Source: Symbiodinium sp. CCMP2592 (lineage: Eukaryota > Sar > Dinophyceae > Suessiales > Symbiodiniaceae). From it: a stretch of 64,000 bases of DNA. The notes under the pieces are model-generated. The model saw only the letters and a program-made list of their open reading frames with translations, had not been told where the DNA came from and did not search any database. The translations under genes and the position numbers were made by a program. Positions within the stretch are counted from its first letter, which is position 1. Every line of letters begins with the position of its first letter. Positions 44,514 through 55,989 of this stretch are shown here, piece by piece. The DNA is taken from assembly GCA_905221615.1 (NCBI GenBank), contig CAJNDT010006024.1, positions 62,001 through 126,000 on the forward strand, given 5' to 3'.

Positions 44514-47500
44514 TCAGTCGTCAGCAGATGAAGTAGCCAAAGCTTCCAGCATTTGCAACTTGCGGTAGACGGCCATTGCCCAATGTCGACGATGAACTGA
44601 ACGACAGACTTTAGCAATGGCCCCGTTATAGGACTCATCCACATAAGTAGAATACATCCTGGGATTCCCTTTAACCCTGGCCTGAGAAGCAAGGTGGTAC
44701 ATGAGGTGGCCCTTTGGTAGGAAAGGCACACCAGCCCTTGAGCACAGCTGTATGAAACGATGATATCGTGTATGCAAAGCGTCGCATGCGTCCTGCGGAA
44801 ACACTCTGCTGTGCTCGTTCATAATCTGATCGAATGCTTCGGCTGCACACCCTGCCCGACGAAGTAGATCAAACATGTGCGAATTTTCATTGCCCTCAAG
44901 CACCGTCTTGTATTTCTCAAGTGTCATGACCACAAAGCGAAGTAGACCGTGTGTCTCCGCTGCTTTGCACATCAGGGCTTTCTCTGCAAGCATCGTGAGA
45001 GTGAGGTTCCACACCTACGAAGTATATTCGGTTTCGGGAATCCGGGTTAGCATTAGCGGGCTCTGGTCTTCGATGTTCTTTTACACTAATTATTCACTAG
45101 CAAACTATTTGGGCTCCGGACAAACATCCCTCGATCTCTAATCCAGCTATCCCAAAAACCCTAATACTAAATAGCAGCCTATGCTGGCTATTTCGTTATC
45201 TGGCGATGTTTACCTCTAACAGAGTCACTTAAGTTTGTTGTAGTTTAAACTTTAATGATCGATATAAGCCTTCAAGTCTTCGGGCACCACATAAACTACT
45301 CATCAAAGCTTAGATTCACGACTATATCATTATTCTTATATCATCCTTTTCCTCCCCACCTCAGAACCTTTCTTGCTCCACTCCTTGTCTGTGGCACGTC
45401 TGTGCTTGTAGAACATCCACAATTCCGCTTTGAGGGCCATCAAAGAAAGCTTGTCATTTTCTTCTTTGTCTAGAACCGCTGAATTGCCAGGCTTGTAGAT
45501 ATCTGTGCTCAGCAAAGCACGAAGAGCAAATGTCAGATAAGTAGACATGGGTCCATAATGCCACGTATGTAGCAAGTCGATGCACCAAGAACTCAAGCTG
45601 ACTCCAGGGATTTGCAAAAGCGGAGACACGTGCAACACACGGCCGTGTTCACCAGCCACATAAAAGATGCAACTGAATGGACACTGCTGCTGCTCGAAGG
45701 ACCCCACATCTGGCAACAGTGTAGAAGGCTCCAATCTAGCCCATTTCGGAAGCCCTAGCTGTTGAAATGCTTTCAGCAAGCAGCGTCCACGGCCACGGCC
45801 TTTTTTTCGATAGTGCAAAAGCTTCGAGATCTGCTGTTGAACATCCACATCCGGAATCGTGACCTCCTATGTTGTTGACGACTACATAGACATATTAATA
45901 TTAGGACGTACGTGAACATATAAGGTGCTATATGCGGAATCCAGCGACCGGACACAAACGAATTTTGAGTGGCGAAAAATACTTAAAACATCATGAAGCC
46001 TGTAAGCTATCTAGTGTTTTAGAACAAAGGTCCTTGAAGTTCTTCGACAAAGTAGCTTCGTACTTGCTTTTGTCATACAACGGGAATGGGCACGATCTCG
46101 CACTGAAACCATCAATGTTTGGAAGCTGTGCTTTCTTGACCAGACAACAAGGACAGGCATGATGATTATGGGACCACGTTCTCAAAGCAGCTATCTCGAC
46201 CAAAGCAGCCCAATCAGCTTTGAAGTCAATGATCGGCAATCTCAAATCCGGATGTTGTTCACTCAAATCTCGCCTGAAAGCTTCCAATAATGGAAACACG
46301 GAACACCAGCCTCTGCAGCCACATCCACAAAGTTCCGATAATCCTGTGTTTGTCGTGAACACATCTGCGATATGTACTGGCTTCAGCCAGGACACAACCT
46401 ACATTATATACAGAACACGTAGGACAACCAACGGTGGTGTTTATATTCATACATATAAATAAACATACATATATATATATATATAAACATACATATATAT
46501 ATCTATATATATATATAGACAATAAAAACCCACACACACACACACACACAGCAATATCCGTATACCCATATAGCCTTTCACACTCCAGACCTTAAGTTTC
46601 AGTAGCAGGGCTATGTACAAACATACATATACATACTCATGTACTTATACATATGCATATACATACACGTACATGCATAAGCACATGTACAGGCGACAAA
46701 TATAACATAAAATCTACTATGTGCTGTCGGGGTACGTAGCAACCAAACAAGCCTTTGCTTTTTTGTGCGTAAGTTGGTGACATAAAACCCCAAAAAGTTC
46801 TCGTTCTTGGAATACTGGACCCCGTCGAAATAGACCGATAGAGGAACGATGTGTTCTCGCGAGAAACCTTGGCGGAGAGCTTCGATCGTGACACAATGGC
46901 GTTCGTATAGATCCCCTAGCTCCTCGTCGTGTTTCAAGAAGTCTTGCACAATCTCAGGAGATGCTGTGCCTTCAAGAATACCAAGCTCCATCAGCTCATT
47001 GCGTATCATGATCGAAGTCACACGGGTGGGGTGCTGTACGAGGGTCCTTCCAGCAGACTTCTTCAGATGCATCGGAACTGAAACCATTTCCACATCAGGC
47101 TCCGGGAATTCTTTATTCAGATGGCACCTGGGGCAAATTACGAGAAAGGACCAGGGACTTAATCAATGGAGTGTTAGATTCGGATAGAGGATTCAGGGAT
47201 ATCATTCTCCAGGTTTTGCAGAGTTTTGCACACAGTCCCTGACCTCAGATGTTCAGCTGCATGACGACTAGCGGACCGAGGGTTCAAAGCCAGATCCTCA
47301 GCACCCTCACCCCCTGATGCCACGTGCCAGTAAGCAAGCTGACAAGTGTCGGTTGCCGTAGCAGAACCATCCAAAAACCTCTCGACCAGCAGACGTCGAA
47401 ACTTCTTAGCAGCCTCGATGTCCCCGCCTTCACTAGGCAACGTGTCTTCATACCCATGGAGATCAAAGTAACAGGAACCTTGGGTTTGGTCTGCTGCACG

Positions 47501-47518
47501 AGCACGTTTGAAGCTCAT
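44514..47518 (-). CDS. five-exon gene with CGCGCRGWC motif, possibly transposase-derived
   Basis: Reconstructed exons on the minus strand: 47518-~47190 (start MSFKRARAADQTQGS), 47127-~46737 (IVPLSVYFDGVQYSKNENF), 46398-46000 (ELCGCGCRGWCSVFPLLEAF, then CPCCLVKK), 45863-45360 and 45014-44514 (ends MLEALATSSADD). The last two joins keep phase: 45999-45864 is a GC-AG intron and 45359-45015 a GT-AG intron. The first two joins are not exact. The product is about 700 aa. YFDGVQYS...FLGFYVTNLR with Cys/His pairs resembles multi-copy proteins of dinoflagellate genomes that look like transposases. I cannot name the family or point to a proved catalytic triad. TATATA, CA and CCCTAAA repeats lie in its introns. 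Confidence 0.55.
46440..46552. repeat. TA-rich and (CA)n microsatellites inside an intron
   Basis: ATATAT runs at about 46,466-46,519 and a (CA)n run at about 46,531-46,551. They lie between exons 2 and 3 of the 44.5-47.5 kb gene. The TACATA-rich sequence at 46,620-46,690 is of the same kind. Confidence 0.85.
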
Positions 47519-48255
47519 CGACCATGGACACCCCACCGTGCTACGATACAAATATATATGCACAGCCCGCTCTATAATAAGCCTTAAACCTAAACCTTCC
47601 AGCCTCAACCATACGTACACCTTGAGTGTGAGCTCCCGAAACACCACACCTAAAACCCTTGACCTCAAACTTAAACACTCTAAATCGTAAACTCTACACA
47701 AAGTAGTTATCATCCTCACCATACGTACATGTATTCGGTTCCTACATGAGCCAAACCTCGATGCAATTACTGTGCGGCTTGCACCGGCTGTGTGCATCAT
47801 CATGGTCACTCACAGATCGAAACTAACTTTTCAACGGCGTTGCCCCGGAACTTTGTTCCCCAGCACCGCTCCCAGCACAACTTTTTCATTGTGTGAGAAC
47901 GAACCCACACAAGCAGCAGCCAGGATCCTCAGGATAAACCAGGGAAGGTTTTGGATTAGGACTATAATAACCCGAGCAGTAAGATGTCAACCGTAAACCA
48001 GGATACCCACTAGGAGCTTCTGGGGGGTTTCGGGGTTCCGGACTGTTAATTTAGCTATACTCATGACGATCTACACCTTACTAGTAGTCCTAGGGGTGAA
48101 ACGATCCGAGCCTAAGCACCTAAAACCTTAAAGCATATCTCAACCCTAAGCCCCATGCCCATATTCTTAAATAAAACTCGTCCATACGAATCCTCTATGC
48201 AGCTGCTTGTGGCACTACCCGGCAAGCTTCGAAAATCCAAGGCATGGCACAGCGA
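47519..48255. other. intergenic, telomere-like heptamers
   Basis: The spacer between two minus-strand genes. It contains degenerate CCCTAAA/CCTTAAAC heptamers (47,580-47,710, 48,110-48,150). No promoter motif is recognisable. Confidence 0.4.
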
Positions 48256-50158
48256 TCACACTGAGCCGATGCTTCTCGTGGAGGCCGATCGGGCCAGGGC
48301 TTTTTTGGCTTTGCCTTTTGCCTTGGGGGCAGGGCTAGCTTTAACACTCTCGGAAGCATTCTTCTTGGCACTAGCCATCTGTTGTATCTGTACACTAGCC
48401 TCTGCCATAGCAGAGATTTTCGGCCCCAACATGCTCACGAAGTCGCAAAGCTTCGGCAAATACTGATCCTTGTACTCCTTCTTCACCTTCTGCAGCTCCT
48501 TCGCGGAGAGAACAGCCACCTTCATGGACTGAAAGAAGGGGTTCTCGGCGTAGAGCTCGAGCACCCCGACCCGGCATTCCTTGTAGCTCTTCACGAACCC
48601 AGCCGCCCACTGCCATGCGGCGGGATCGCTCTTGCCCATCTCGATCGTGATCATGCTCATAGCATTGTCGCTCGCTTGCTCCTGGGCAAGAAGCTCTTTG
48701 ACCTCCTTCTCCTTCTTGGTCGTGACGGAACCGCTCCCGCCCGCCTTTGCCCGCTTGTTCGGATTCGCAGGATTCTCGGTAGTAGGAGGCGGCGTCGGGA
48801 GGTCAGTGTCGATCGGCTTCGGCTCCTGTTCCAAACCCCTCTTCTTGCCGCCCTTGCACCCACCAGCATTGCTGCCATCCCCGCCGGGCTTGGGCTGGGC
48901 TCCTGGAGTCTTTTCGAACAAAGCAGCATAGCCTTGCAAACCCAACTCCGAGGTCCTCACTTCGGTCTCGGTCACATCAACCAACCTCTTGCCGTTCTCC
49001 GCCGCGTAGCATCGCATAGCTTTCGAGAGCTGCACCTTTTCAGACCATGAGCCTTTAACCGGCTCCTTGACCTCGACAGTCACAGTACTCTTCCATTCCT
49101 GGATGTTCGATGTGGTCAGGAGCTGCTCCACCCACAGGTATGTGTCAGCTTTCAGCCAGGCGTTGTAGACCACACAGTGTTCCTGATTGGCAGTTGTAGG
49201 TTTTGGGGTTTCTTAGAACACATTCTCAAAGTTGAAGGGTAAAGTGTGTTTGTACATTCTAGGGTCCTTGGGGGTGTAGTGGGTGGGAACTGAAGCTCCT
49301 TAATGTCGGGCTTAGGGCTTATTGTTAGGCTCCGGGTCTTGTCACTAGTCAATGCTAATCGGCTCCTATATAGATATATAAGGTCTAAGAGTCTAGGCTT
49401 CCGGGTGGGGAGGGGCTCTTGAGTTCTTTGTGCGAGGCTAGGCTTGATTATTTGGGTTCGGCCTTGAGGTCGTCACGGCAGCACATCTGAGTGTAGTTCT
49501 TCGCCTGTTGCATGGCGATGGGTTCATCGACCCCGCCTAGGACCTGACAAATCTGAAGGAAGGTCTTGTAGGTGCCGAGCTCGTCCTTTCTTTTGCGAAA
49601 TGTATTGACGGTGCTGCGGGTAGTCGTGACGAATTCAAAGTCCCGGGAGCATGCCCAGGCCCTCCTAAACTCGAGCTTGAAGGAATCTAGGAGTAGGCCA
49701 TAAAGGTTTTTCACGTCCGGTTTGAAGCGGATGGCACGGCCCATAGATTGTGCCGTGGCACCACGGGCCGACATGTCTGTGTTGACCGTGGCCCAGTAGC
49801 TGGGGCCTTCCTTTGTAGCCTCAAGCATGGAGAACGTCACCTCCTTGGGGCCCTTGTTGATGCTGTTGGCATAGTTCTCGATCGCGATACGAATGGATTC
49901 CGGGGTCATTGCAGGTGGCTTCTTATCCTCGCTGGCGGCGTCTGCTGCCTTCTGCTCGCCGCTGCTGGTGGCGTCTGCTGGCTTCTGCTCCTCGCCGTTG
50001 GTGGCGTCACTTGGCTCATTATTGTTGTCACAGCCGGCGGCGTCTGGTGCCGATGCCGTGTCTGCGGGAGCTTCTGGGAGATCGGTGACGAGGGTGTCTG
50101 CGATTAGGGTATCGCGGGTGTCCATGGAGTCGATGCGGGCGGGCTGTGACTCAGCCAT
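48256..50158 (-). CDS. two-exon gene, 540-aa protein of unknown function
   Basis: Exon 1 runs 50158-49463 (232 codons from MAESQPARIDS) and exon 2 runs 49182-48256 (308 codons plus stop). The 280-bp intron has a GC donor and AG acceptor and sits in phase 0, joining DDLK to EHCVVYNAWLKADTYLW. The N-terminus is acidic and Ala/Asp/Glu-rich. A conserved-looking core follows (KNLYGLLLDSFKLEFRRAW, DELGTYKTFLQICQVLGG). Next comes a Gly/Pro/Lys-rich linker, a helical region (SDPAAWQWAAGFVKSYKEC) and a basic Ala/Lys/Ser tail (PAPKAKGKAKKALARSAS). The core resembles proteins that recur in dinoflagellate genomes, but I know no function. It is 740 bp upstream of the CGCGCRGWC gene on the same strand, so they may form a pair. 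Confidence 0.65.
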
Positions 50159-51480
50159 GATAGCTAGAAGCTATCTGCCGAAGCCTGTCGATCTCTGCAC
50201 TACGTAGCTTGCGAGCTGGGGCATAGCAGCATGCATCAGTATAGCATATCATACAATACATACATACAAGACAAGGTGGAGCTTCCAAGAGGGTCTGATT
50301 GATCTCAATATAGTAAGTATATATGAGCTAATATATGTTCGATACAGGACTTTTTGGGCTCGTGACACCTCATCACACCTCATTGGGGGGCTCATCGGGG
50401 ATCCAGTTTGATACCTCATTCTGTTCATTGCCTACTTAGAGGACACGACAGCATCTACCATACCCTAGAGGGGCTCATTGGGGGGCTCATCGGGGATCTA
50501 GTTCGACACCTCATTGTGCAGCTTTGCTCTTGCCGGAGCTCTCTAGCTTGCCTATTGACATAATCAGCAGCAATGAGTGGCTTGGTACGTTGCTACTCGA
50601 CGAGCATGCAGACTCTGCGGTTTTCCGCTGTTGCGAACACATAGATCATGAAGTCAAAATCACCTCGCGTCGGCTATGGAAGCCCACAAACCTTAAAGTA
50701 GAGCCCCTACATGGGTATCTAAATCTGGATCCACCGATATATTGGTTATTAGTAAAATACTCATACCGAAAGAGTTTAGGGTTTAGGGCTGAAGGGCTTA
50801 GGGTTATGGTTTGTGGTTAGATGGGCCGGTCGGGCTCAGATGAAAGGTGGTATCCAGTTAATAGATTGCGAGGAAGGTAGCTAACGGATCTAATTATGGA
50901 TCCATTATAGCCCACGAGCGAACGGATCTAATTCTGGATACCTATATAGCCATAGCCAATCTGATATCTATATAGGGAAGGGTGTAGATTCTGAGTTTAA
51001 ACCTATATATATATCCGTACCAAGGCAATAAAAAAGGCGGTATCCAGATAATAGAATGCAAGGATGAGAGACGAGAGGCTCTAATTCTGGATCCAAACAA
51101 CAGCAGGCGGGCTCGATTGCGGGATCTAGTTCGATCGTAACCAATCAACATATATATATATATATATATATACATACATACAAGCCCTTATAGTTTCCAG
51201 ATCCCCGATCGAGGCTTTATTATATTATATATATAAGGTGTGGGAGGATTTTTGGAAATGTAGGGATTAGGGCTTAAGGTTATACTAAGCAGGATTATAA
51301 TAATTAATGGATAGGGAGCTATACATTATTCGGGGGGGGTCCAATTCTGGATCCAGAAATAAGGGTAGAGGGTACACACATACATTATCCGGGTCGGGTT
51401 TTAATTATGTATATATGATCTATAATTCTCTCGCTTCTTCTATATATATATATATATACATATATATCTATCTATATTTT
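50159..51480. repeat. AT-rich repeats with recurring TCTAATTCTGGAT motif
   Basis: CGGATCTAATTCTGGATCC-like units recur around 50,885, 50,928, 51,078 and 51,342. A GGGGGGCTCAT motif recurs at 50,390 and 50,475. TATATA runs lie at 51,149-51,172 and 51,440-51,478. A plus-strand open stretch at 50,524-50,690 (SLPIDIISSNEWLGTLLL) could be an exon, but I do not recognise it. Confidence 0.5.
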
Positions 51481-51499
51481 ATTCTACAGAATCGGGACT

Positions 51500-51900
51500 A
51501 GGCTTACAGCGATTCGAGGGATCCATACTACGACGTGGCTCGCACATCATCTGCGGATGGCTTGGCGGCTCCAGCTTTTCTGGAGCCTGGTGGAATATAA
51601 AGCGAGCACGGCATTCAAGCGGGAGGGTTTTGCGAGGATGAGGTTCTTCTTCTGGGCCTCTGGGTCTTCGCCTTACATATATATATATATGCTCCCCCCC
51701 CCCCCCCCCAAGATCCACGCCTGCCCTGCCCAGGTACTGGCCTAAATACGCTGCGACTGCACCAAAGATTTCGCAGATCCTACATTCTGCATTTCCTTCA
51801 TATACACTTTGAGTTTTCCAAGCGACATACATTCGCGTACGGCTTCTTCTCGTGTTGCAAAAGAACGCAAGCTTGCATGCATGTTCTGTGTGTGTATAGG
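51500..51900 (-). CDS. possible exons, unidentified
   Basis: Two minus-strand stretches look coding: 51890-51745 (FATREEAVRECMSLGKLKV) and 51680-51560 (DPEAQKKNLILAKPSRLNAV). A poly(C) run of about 15 at 51,692-51,709 separates them. No family is recognised and the join is not proved. Confidence 0.2.
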
Positions 51901-52246
51901 TTTTTGCATGCAGCAGTATGGGCTCTGAAGGTAACATGCAACAGGAAAGCAAAAATATATCATCCCATATAACATAGTATCACGACAAGTATCGATATGA
52001 AAAGACGGCCCTATTTCTACACCTCCCATATATAAGACGCATCGAGATTATAGATAATGTCCGTGAACACGAAATCTATCGATACTTTCAGGGCTCAACA
52101 CCTTGTATTTCACCAACATAGTACCCTTTAGATTACATTATAGAACACTTTTCAAAATTCCACTCTCATAACTTTTATATCTTGTACAAATCCATCTGAA
52201 TATCCTGTCGCACACCGTATACAAGACCACCTATATATGATACACC

Positions 52247-52433
52247 CCGCACGCATTATATTACACATACCCTATAGGACACTCTATACAAGACACTATA
52301 TAGAATATCTTATAGGATGTCCTGTAGAATATTTTCTCTATGTATCTTGAAACCTTTCATATGGAATGCACTGATATAGAATACCCTCATGCCTTATTGA
52401 ATACCCTAGAGCCTCTGGAATACCTTATCATAT
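52247..52433. repeat. 187-bp direct repeat, copy 1
   Basis: Nearly identical to 52,660-52,846 (a few substitutions and no length change), with starts 413 bp apart. The surrounding sequence at 52,050-52,640 is made of shorter related GAATACC(T/C)TA-type units. Confidence 0.85.
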
Positions 52434-52659
52434 ACTTTCAGTCATGGCCCGTATATCTTTTGAATATCCAAAGTACCTTACAGAATACGACATAGAATAC
52501 CCTACAGAATACCTTATGGAACACATAGTACCCTCTATATATCGCACTCCTCATGGAAGACCGTCTGGAATACTCCAAAGAAGACCTCACAGAATGCCCC
52601 TATGGCCCTATATATGACAGTCCATGTATACAGTATATATACCTTGAACACATATGACA

Positions 52660-52846
52660 CCGCACGCATTATATTACACATACCCTTTAGGACACTCTCT
52701 ACACGACACTATATAGAATATCTTATAGGATGTCCTGTAGAATACTTTCTCTATGTATCTTGAAACCTTTCATATGGAATGCACTGATATAGAATACCCT
52801 CATGCCTTAGTGAATACCCTAGAGCCTCTGGAATACCTTATCATAT
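52660..52846. repeat. 187-bp direct repeat, copy 2
   Basis: This copy ends about 10 bp before the plus-strand transposase-like exon. The repeat may therefore be part of the intron or leader of that gene. Confidence 0.85.
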
Positions 52847-52856
52847 GATCAAGCCT

Positions 52857-53066
52857 CACTACACGAAAGTGTACAAGGTGAAGCTGCCGAACGGCAACTT
52901 TCTGAGTGTGAAAAGTGGCACGCAGATAATCGACCGCTTTTGGGAACATTTGCGTAGCTTTTTGAAGCACACAGATCGCACTCCAGGCAACCAGGCCCTC
53001 ACAAGGAAGATTCGCTCAGCCCAGTTCACCTACTGGTGGCTATGGCAACATGTGGAAAGCCACAGG
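52857..53066 (+). CDS. Merlin/IS1595 (ISXO2)-like transposase fragment
   Basis: A plus-strand exon preceded by an AG acceptor. It encodes TKVYKVKLPNGNFLSVKSGT, then TQIIDRFWEHLRSFLK and AQFTYWWLW. The GTQ-I-x-x-FW-x-x-L(R/K) pattern followed by an aromatic helix resembles the C-terminal end of IS1595/ISXO2 transposases, the Merlin superfamily in eukaryotes, where T-x-x-x-E-x-FW-x-x-K surrounds the last catalytic acid. Here the acidic residue appears as Asp. The catalytic Asp residues further upstream are not in view. A GT donor (CACAG|GTACC) may end the exon at about 53,066. It is the only well-supported plus-strand coding sequence in the window, so it is probably a transposon remnant. Confidence 0.4.
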
Positions 53067-53384
53067 TACCATGCTTGACTTCCTTTGGAACAATAGCTAG
53101 GGGAGCTGCCTTGCCTCTGCAAATGCCATCGCAGGCACCATTTTGATTTCGATGCTCCAGCGGTAAGCTGTGAATCGGCACCCAGCGACTCCTCGCGCAC
53201 AAAACATCGGCCCGAAGCAATCGTGCATCAGTCCTGCTCCACATGGTTTGCCGAGACGTCGGACTCATGTTCGTACTGAGAATAATTAGATCGTCCACAT
53301 CCAGCAATCTTTGCCGCAGCATTCACGGCTCCAGCAAGAAACTGGAGTAGAATGGTACCTGAATTCTGCTTCTCCAAACCCAAA

Positions 53385-54180
53385 TTTTAGGGACAGTACA
53401 GCACTTTAGGGCACTGGAGTTCAAAAGTGCTGTACTGTCCCTAAATGTGGCCTCTGCCAAACCCAACTTTTAGGGACAGTACAAGACTTTAGGGCACCTG
53501 GGTTTCAACAGTGCTGTACTGTCCCTAAAATTTGGCTTTCCCAAGCCAAAAGTGCTGTACTGTCCCTAAAAAACCTAAAAAACCTATCCTCCAGAGACTA
53601 TCGGCTGGGAACGCTTGAAGGTTGCTGGGGGATAGGTTTTTTAGGTTTTTTAGGGACAGTACAGCACTTTTGGCTTGGGAAAGCCAAATTTTAGGGACAG
53701 TACAGCACTTTGGGGCACTGGAGCTTCAAAAGTGTTGTACTGTCCCTAAATTCGGCCTCTGCCAAACCCAACTTTTAGGGACAGTACAGCACTTTAGGGC
53801 ACCTGGGTTTCAAAAGTGCTGTGCTGTCCCTAAAATTTGGCTTTCCCAAGCCAAAAGTGCTGTACTGTCCCTAAAAAACCTAAAAAACCTATCCTCCAGA
53901 GACTATCGGCTGGGAACGCCTGCAGGTTGCTGGGGGATAGGTTTTTTAGGTTTTTTAGGGACAGTACAGCACTTTTGGCTTGGGAAAGCCAAATTTTAGG
54001 GACAATACAGCACTTTGGGGCACTGGAGCTTCAAAAGTGTTGTACTGTCCCTAAATTTGGCCTCTGCCAAACCCAACTTTTATGGACAGTACAGCACTTT
54101 AGGGCACCTGAGCTTCAAAAGTGCTGTGCTGTCCCTAAAATTTGGCTTTCCCAAGCCCAAATGAAAAGGACTGCACAGCA
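53385..54180. repeat. foldback tandem array, ~305-bp units with nested palindromes
   Basis: Units start at 53,385, 53,689 and 53,994, so the array has about 2.6 copies with a period of 304-305 bp. The core TTAGGGACAGTACAGCACTT occurs about eight times in each orientation, so each unit folds on itself. Open frames across the array (for example 53622-53999 plus) translate the repeat and are not taken as genes. Confidence 0.93.
53510..53709. repeat. perfect 80-bp inverted repeat with 40-nt loop
   Basis: Arm 53,510-53,589 is the exact reverse complement of 53,630-53,709, with loop 53,590-53,629. The next unit has the same structure at 53,815-53,894 and 53,935-54,014, with two mismatches. Transcription from either strand would give a long hairpin. 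Confidence 0.95.
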
Positions 54181-54593
54181 CTTTTCAACACTAATGCTTG
54201 TAAAATCAGATTGATAGTGACAGCATACTATTGTGCGTAGTGGTATATCAACAATCTTTTCCAAAAATACAAGTTATGTCATGCCTTTGGTTCCTTGGCG
54301 GTATTTTGGTGTTGGCACTCTGCCTCACTAAGCCATTGATTTCGGAACCAGATCCTGGTGTGCAAAATGTTCGATGTCAAGAGTTTGTAGACATGCTATG
54401 AGCAAAGTAGCTGTTCTACAGAGAAGCCGTTCCCGCTGGTATTTACAGCACGTTCTGCACATGGAGAAGGTCGGTTCGAAACGCTTGGTTATGCGTGAGA
54501 GAGAGGAACAGAGAGGGTGTGGATCTTGGGGGGGGGGTGACCATATATATATGTATATATATATATATATATATATTTGTTTATATATACACT

Positions 54594-54648
<55 letters not shown>

Positions 54649-55989
54649 GGATGAGAAGGAAGAGAAAGCTGTGTAGGTAGATCTAAATGAGATGGACTGG
54701 TGTATATGTTACATTAGCTTATTAGTAGATAAATATATATATATATATGTATATCTACAGACGTCCACGTCTCGCCATGTAAAACATATACTATATATAC
54801 AGTGTACGATAACACACCAGCAGCTATAGTAGCTAGCACTCTCACCATTGTTGACTGTCGGTATATTAATACATATGTATCAGTCCTATAGCGAGAAGAC
54901 GACAGTGCAGCAGCTTAGCACATAGCAGAATACCTGCTGGATACATATATATATATATTCGATGGATGACAGATCAGACCAGTCTGCGTACAGTCATGTA
55001 TCCCAGAAGCCTCGAAGCCATCCAGCGATATTGCTTTGCAATTCGAGGCAGAATCGAGCTGCATCGGTGGAGACTCAAGATTGGGGTCAGGTGTTGAGGT
55101 TGGTACTGTCCAAATAACGACCATCTAGTACTACAAAGTTTCAAGGCCACAATCCCACGTGTAGCTAGAGGTCGAAAACCAGAGTAGCTCCATCCTCAGC
55201 TATAGCTCCTAGCGGCTGCCGTTCAGGAAAATCAGATCATGCCTCGAAGCTAGCCAGGCCACCCAAACTACTAGCTGATACTAAAACCCTATCAGACGAA
55301 TGTTTTAGCACAATTAATACATAGATATGTATATGTATACCATACTCCCCAAAGATCCTACCCAAGTTGGAGGCCCGAGGACTGTAGTCTGCGGTGGCAA
55401 ACTATTGCACCAAACCTGAGGACAGCTCGCTGAATCCACTGGAACAAAGCAGTCACGGTTTCCATAATGTTGCGGGCTTCGGGACATGCAGTTGCAATCC
55501 TACAGGGGTAGGCGGGGACAGGACTATAGCTACGATCACAATAAGCGAGATCCCCGATCCCATCCAAACCGGTCGTATGCAGGTGCTACACTAATCATCA
55601 AGTTTGTGGGATTCAGCCAACACGACAATCCTCAGGAAAGCTGCTCGTGGCGGCCAGTATGCTTTCGAAGCGATCGACGGGCAACTTGTTTATGCGGGCT
55701 CAGGGTCAAGGCTTTGAGTGTTCGGGTCTTTCGGGACTAAGTATCCTTGGTTTTTGGGGTTGCGGGAAAGTTCTGGGTCCTTTTCGCTACCTCATATCAT
55801 CCCCATTCTCCTGGCCAAGCAGAGCACTAGCCGCCGTGCCAAGCCCAGCGAAGCCTGAGCGAGGTACTAGCTTCTAATGGGGTTCAGAGCAGAGGTGGCG
55901 TTTGTGGGGATTAAGGTTTCGGAAGTTTAGGGTTCAGGGTGATGTTAGTTCCTGTTGTACATAGCAAAAGCAGCAGATGCAAAGAGAGT
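54181..55989. other. simple repeats and unidentified exons
   Basis: TATATA (54,541-54,590) and a long perfect GA run (about 54,595-54,640) are followed by more TATATA sequence. Possible minus-strand exons are 55,567-55,380 (TVTALFQWIQRAVLRFGAIV) and 55,120-54,955 (SASNCKAISLDGFEASGIH). A GGTTCGAAAC motif at 54,472 resembles a tRNA B box but lacks a convincing A box. Short TTTAGGG-like heptamers appear near 55,920. Confidence 0.3.

Noticed and set aside
53385-54180. A CRISPR array
   Set aside because: The repeats are long, nested palindromes with a 305-bp period and no unique spacers of uniform size, in a eukaryotic genome.
53622-54214. Two 125-codon plus-strand frames in the foldback array
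   Set aside because: They read the tandem repeat itself (GTVQHF and KCCTVPK units) and have no independent coding support.
54465-54485. A tRNA gene at the GGTTCGAAAC motif
   Set aside because: A B-box-like match exists, but no A box or cloverleaf could be found upstream.
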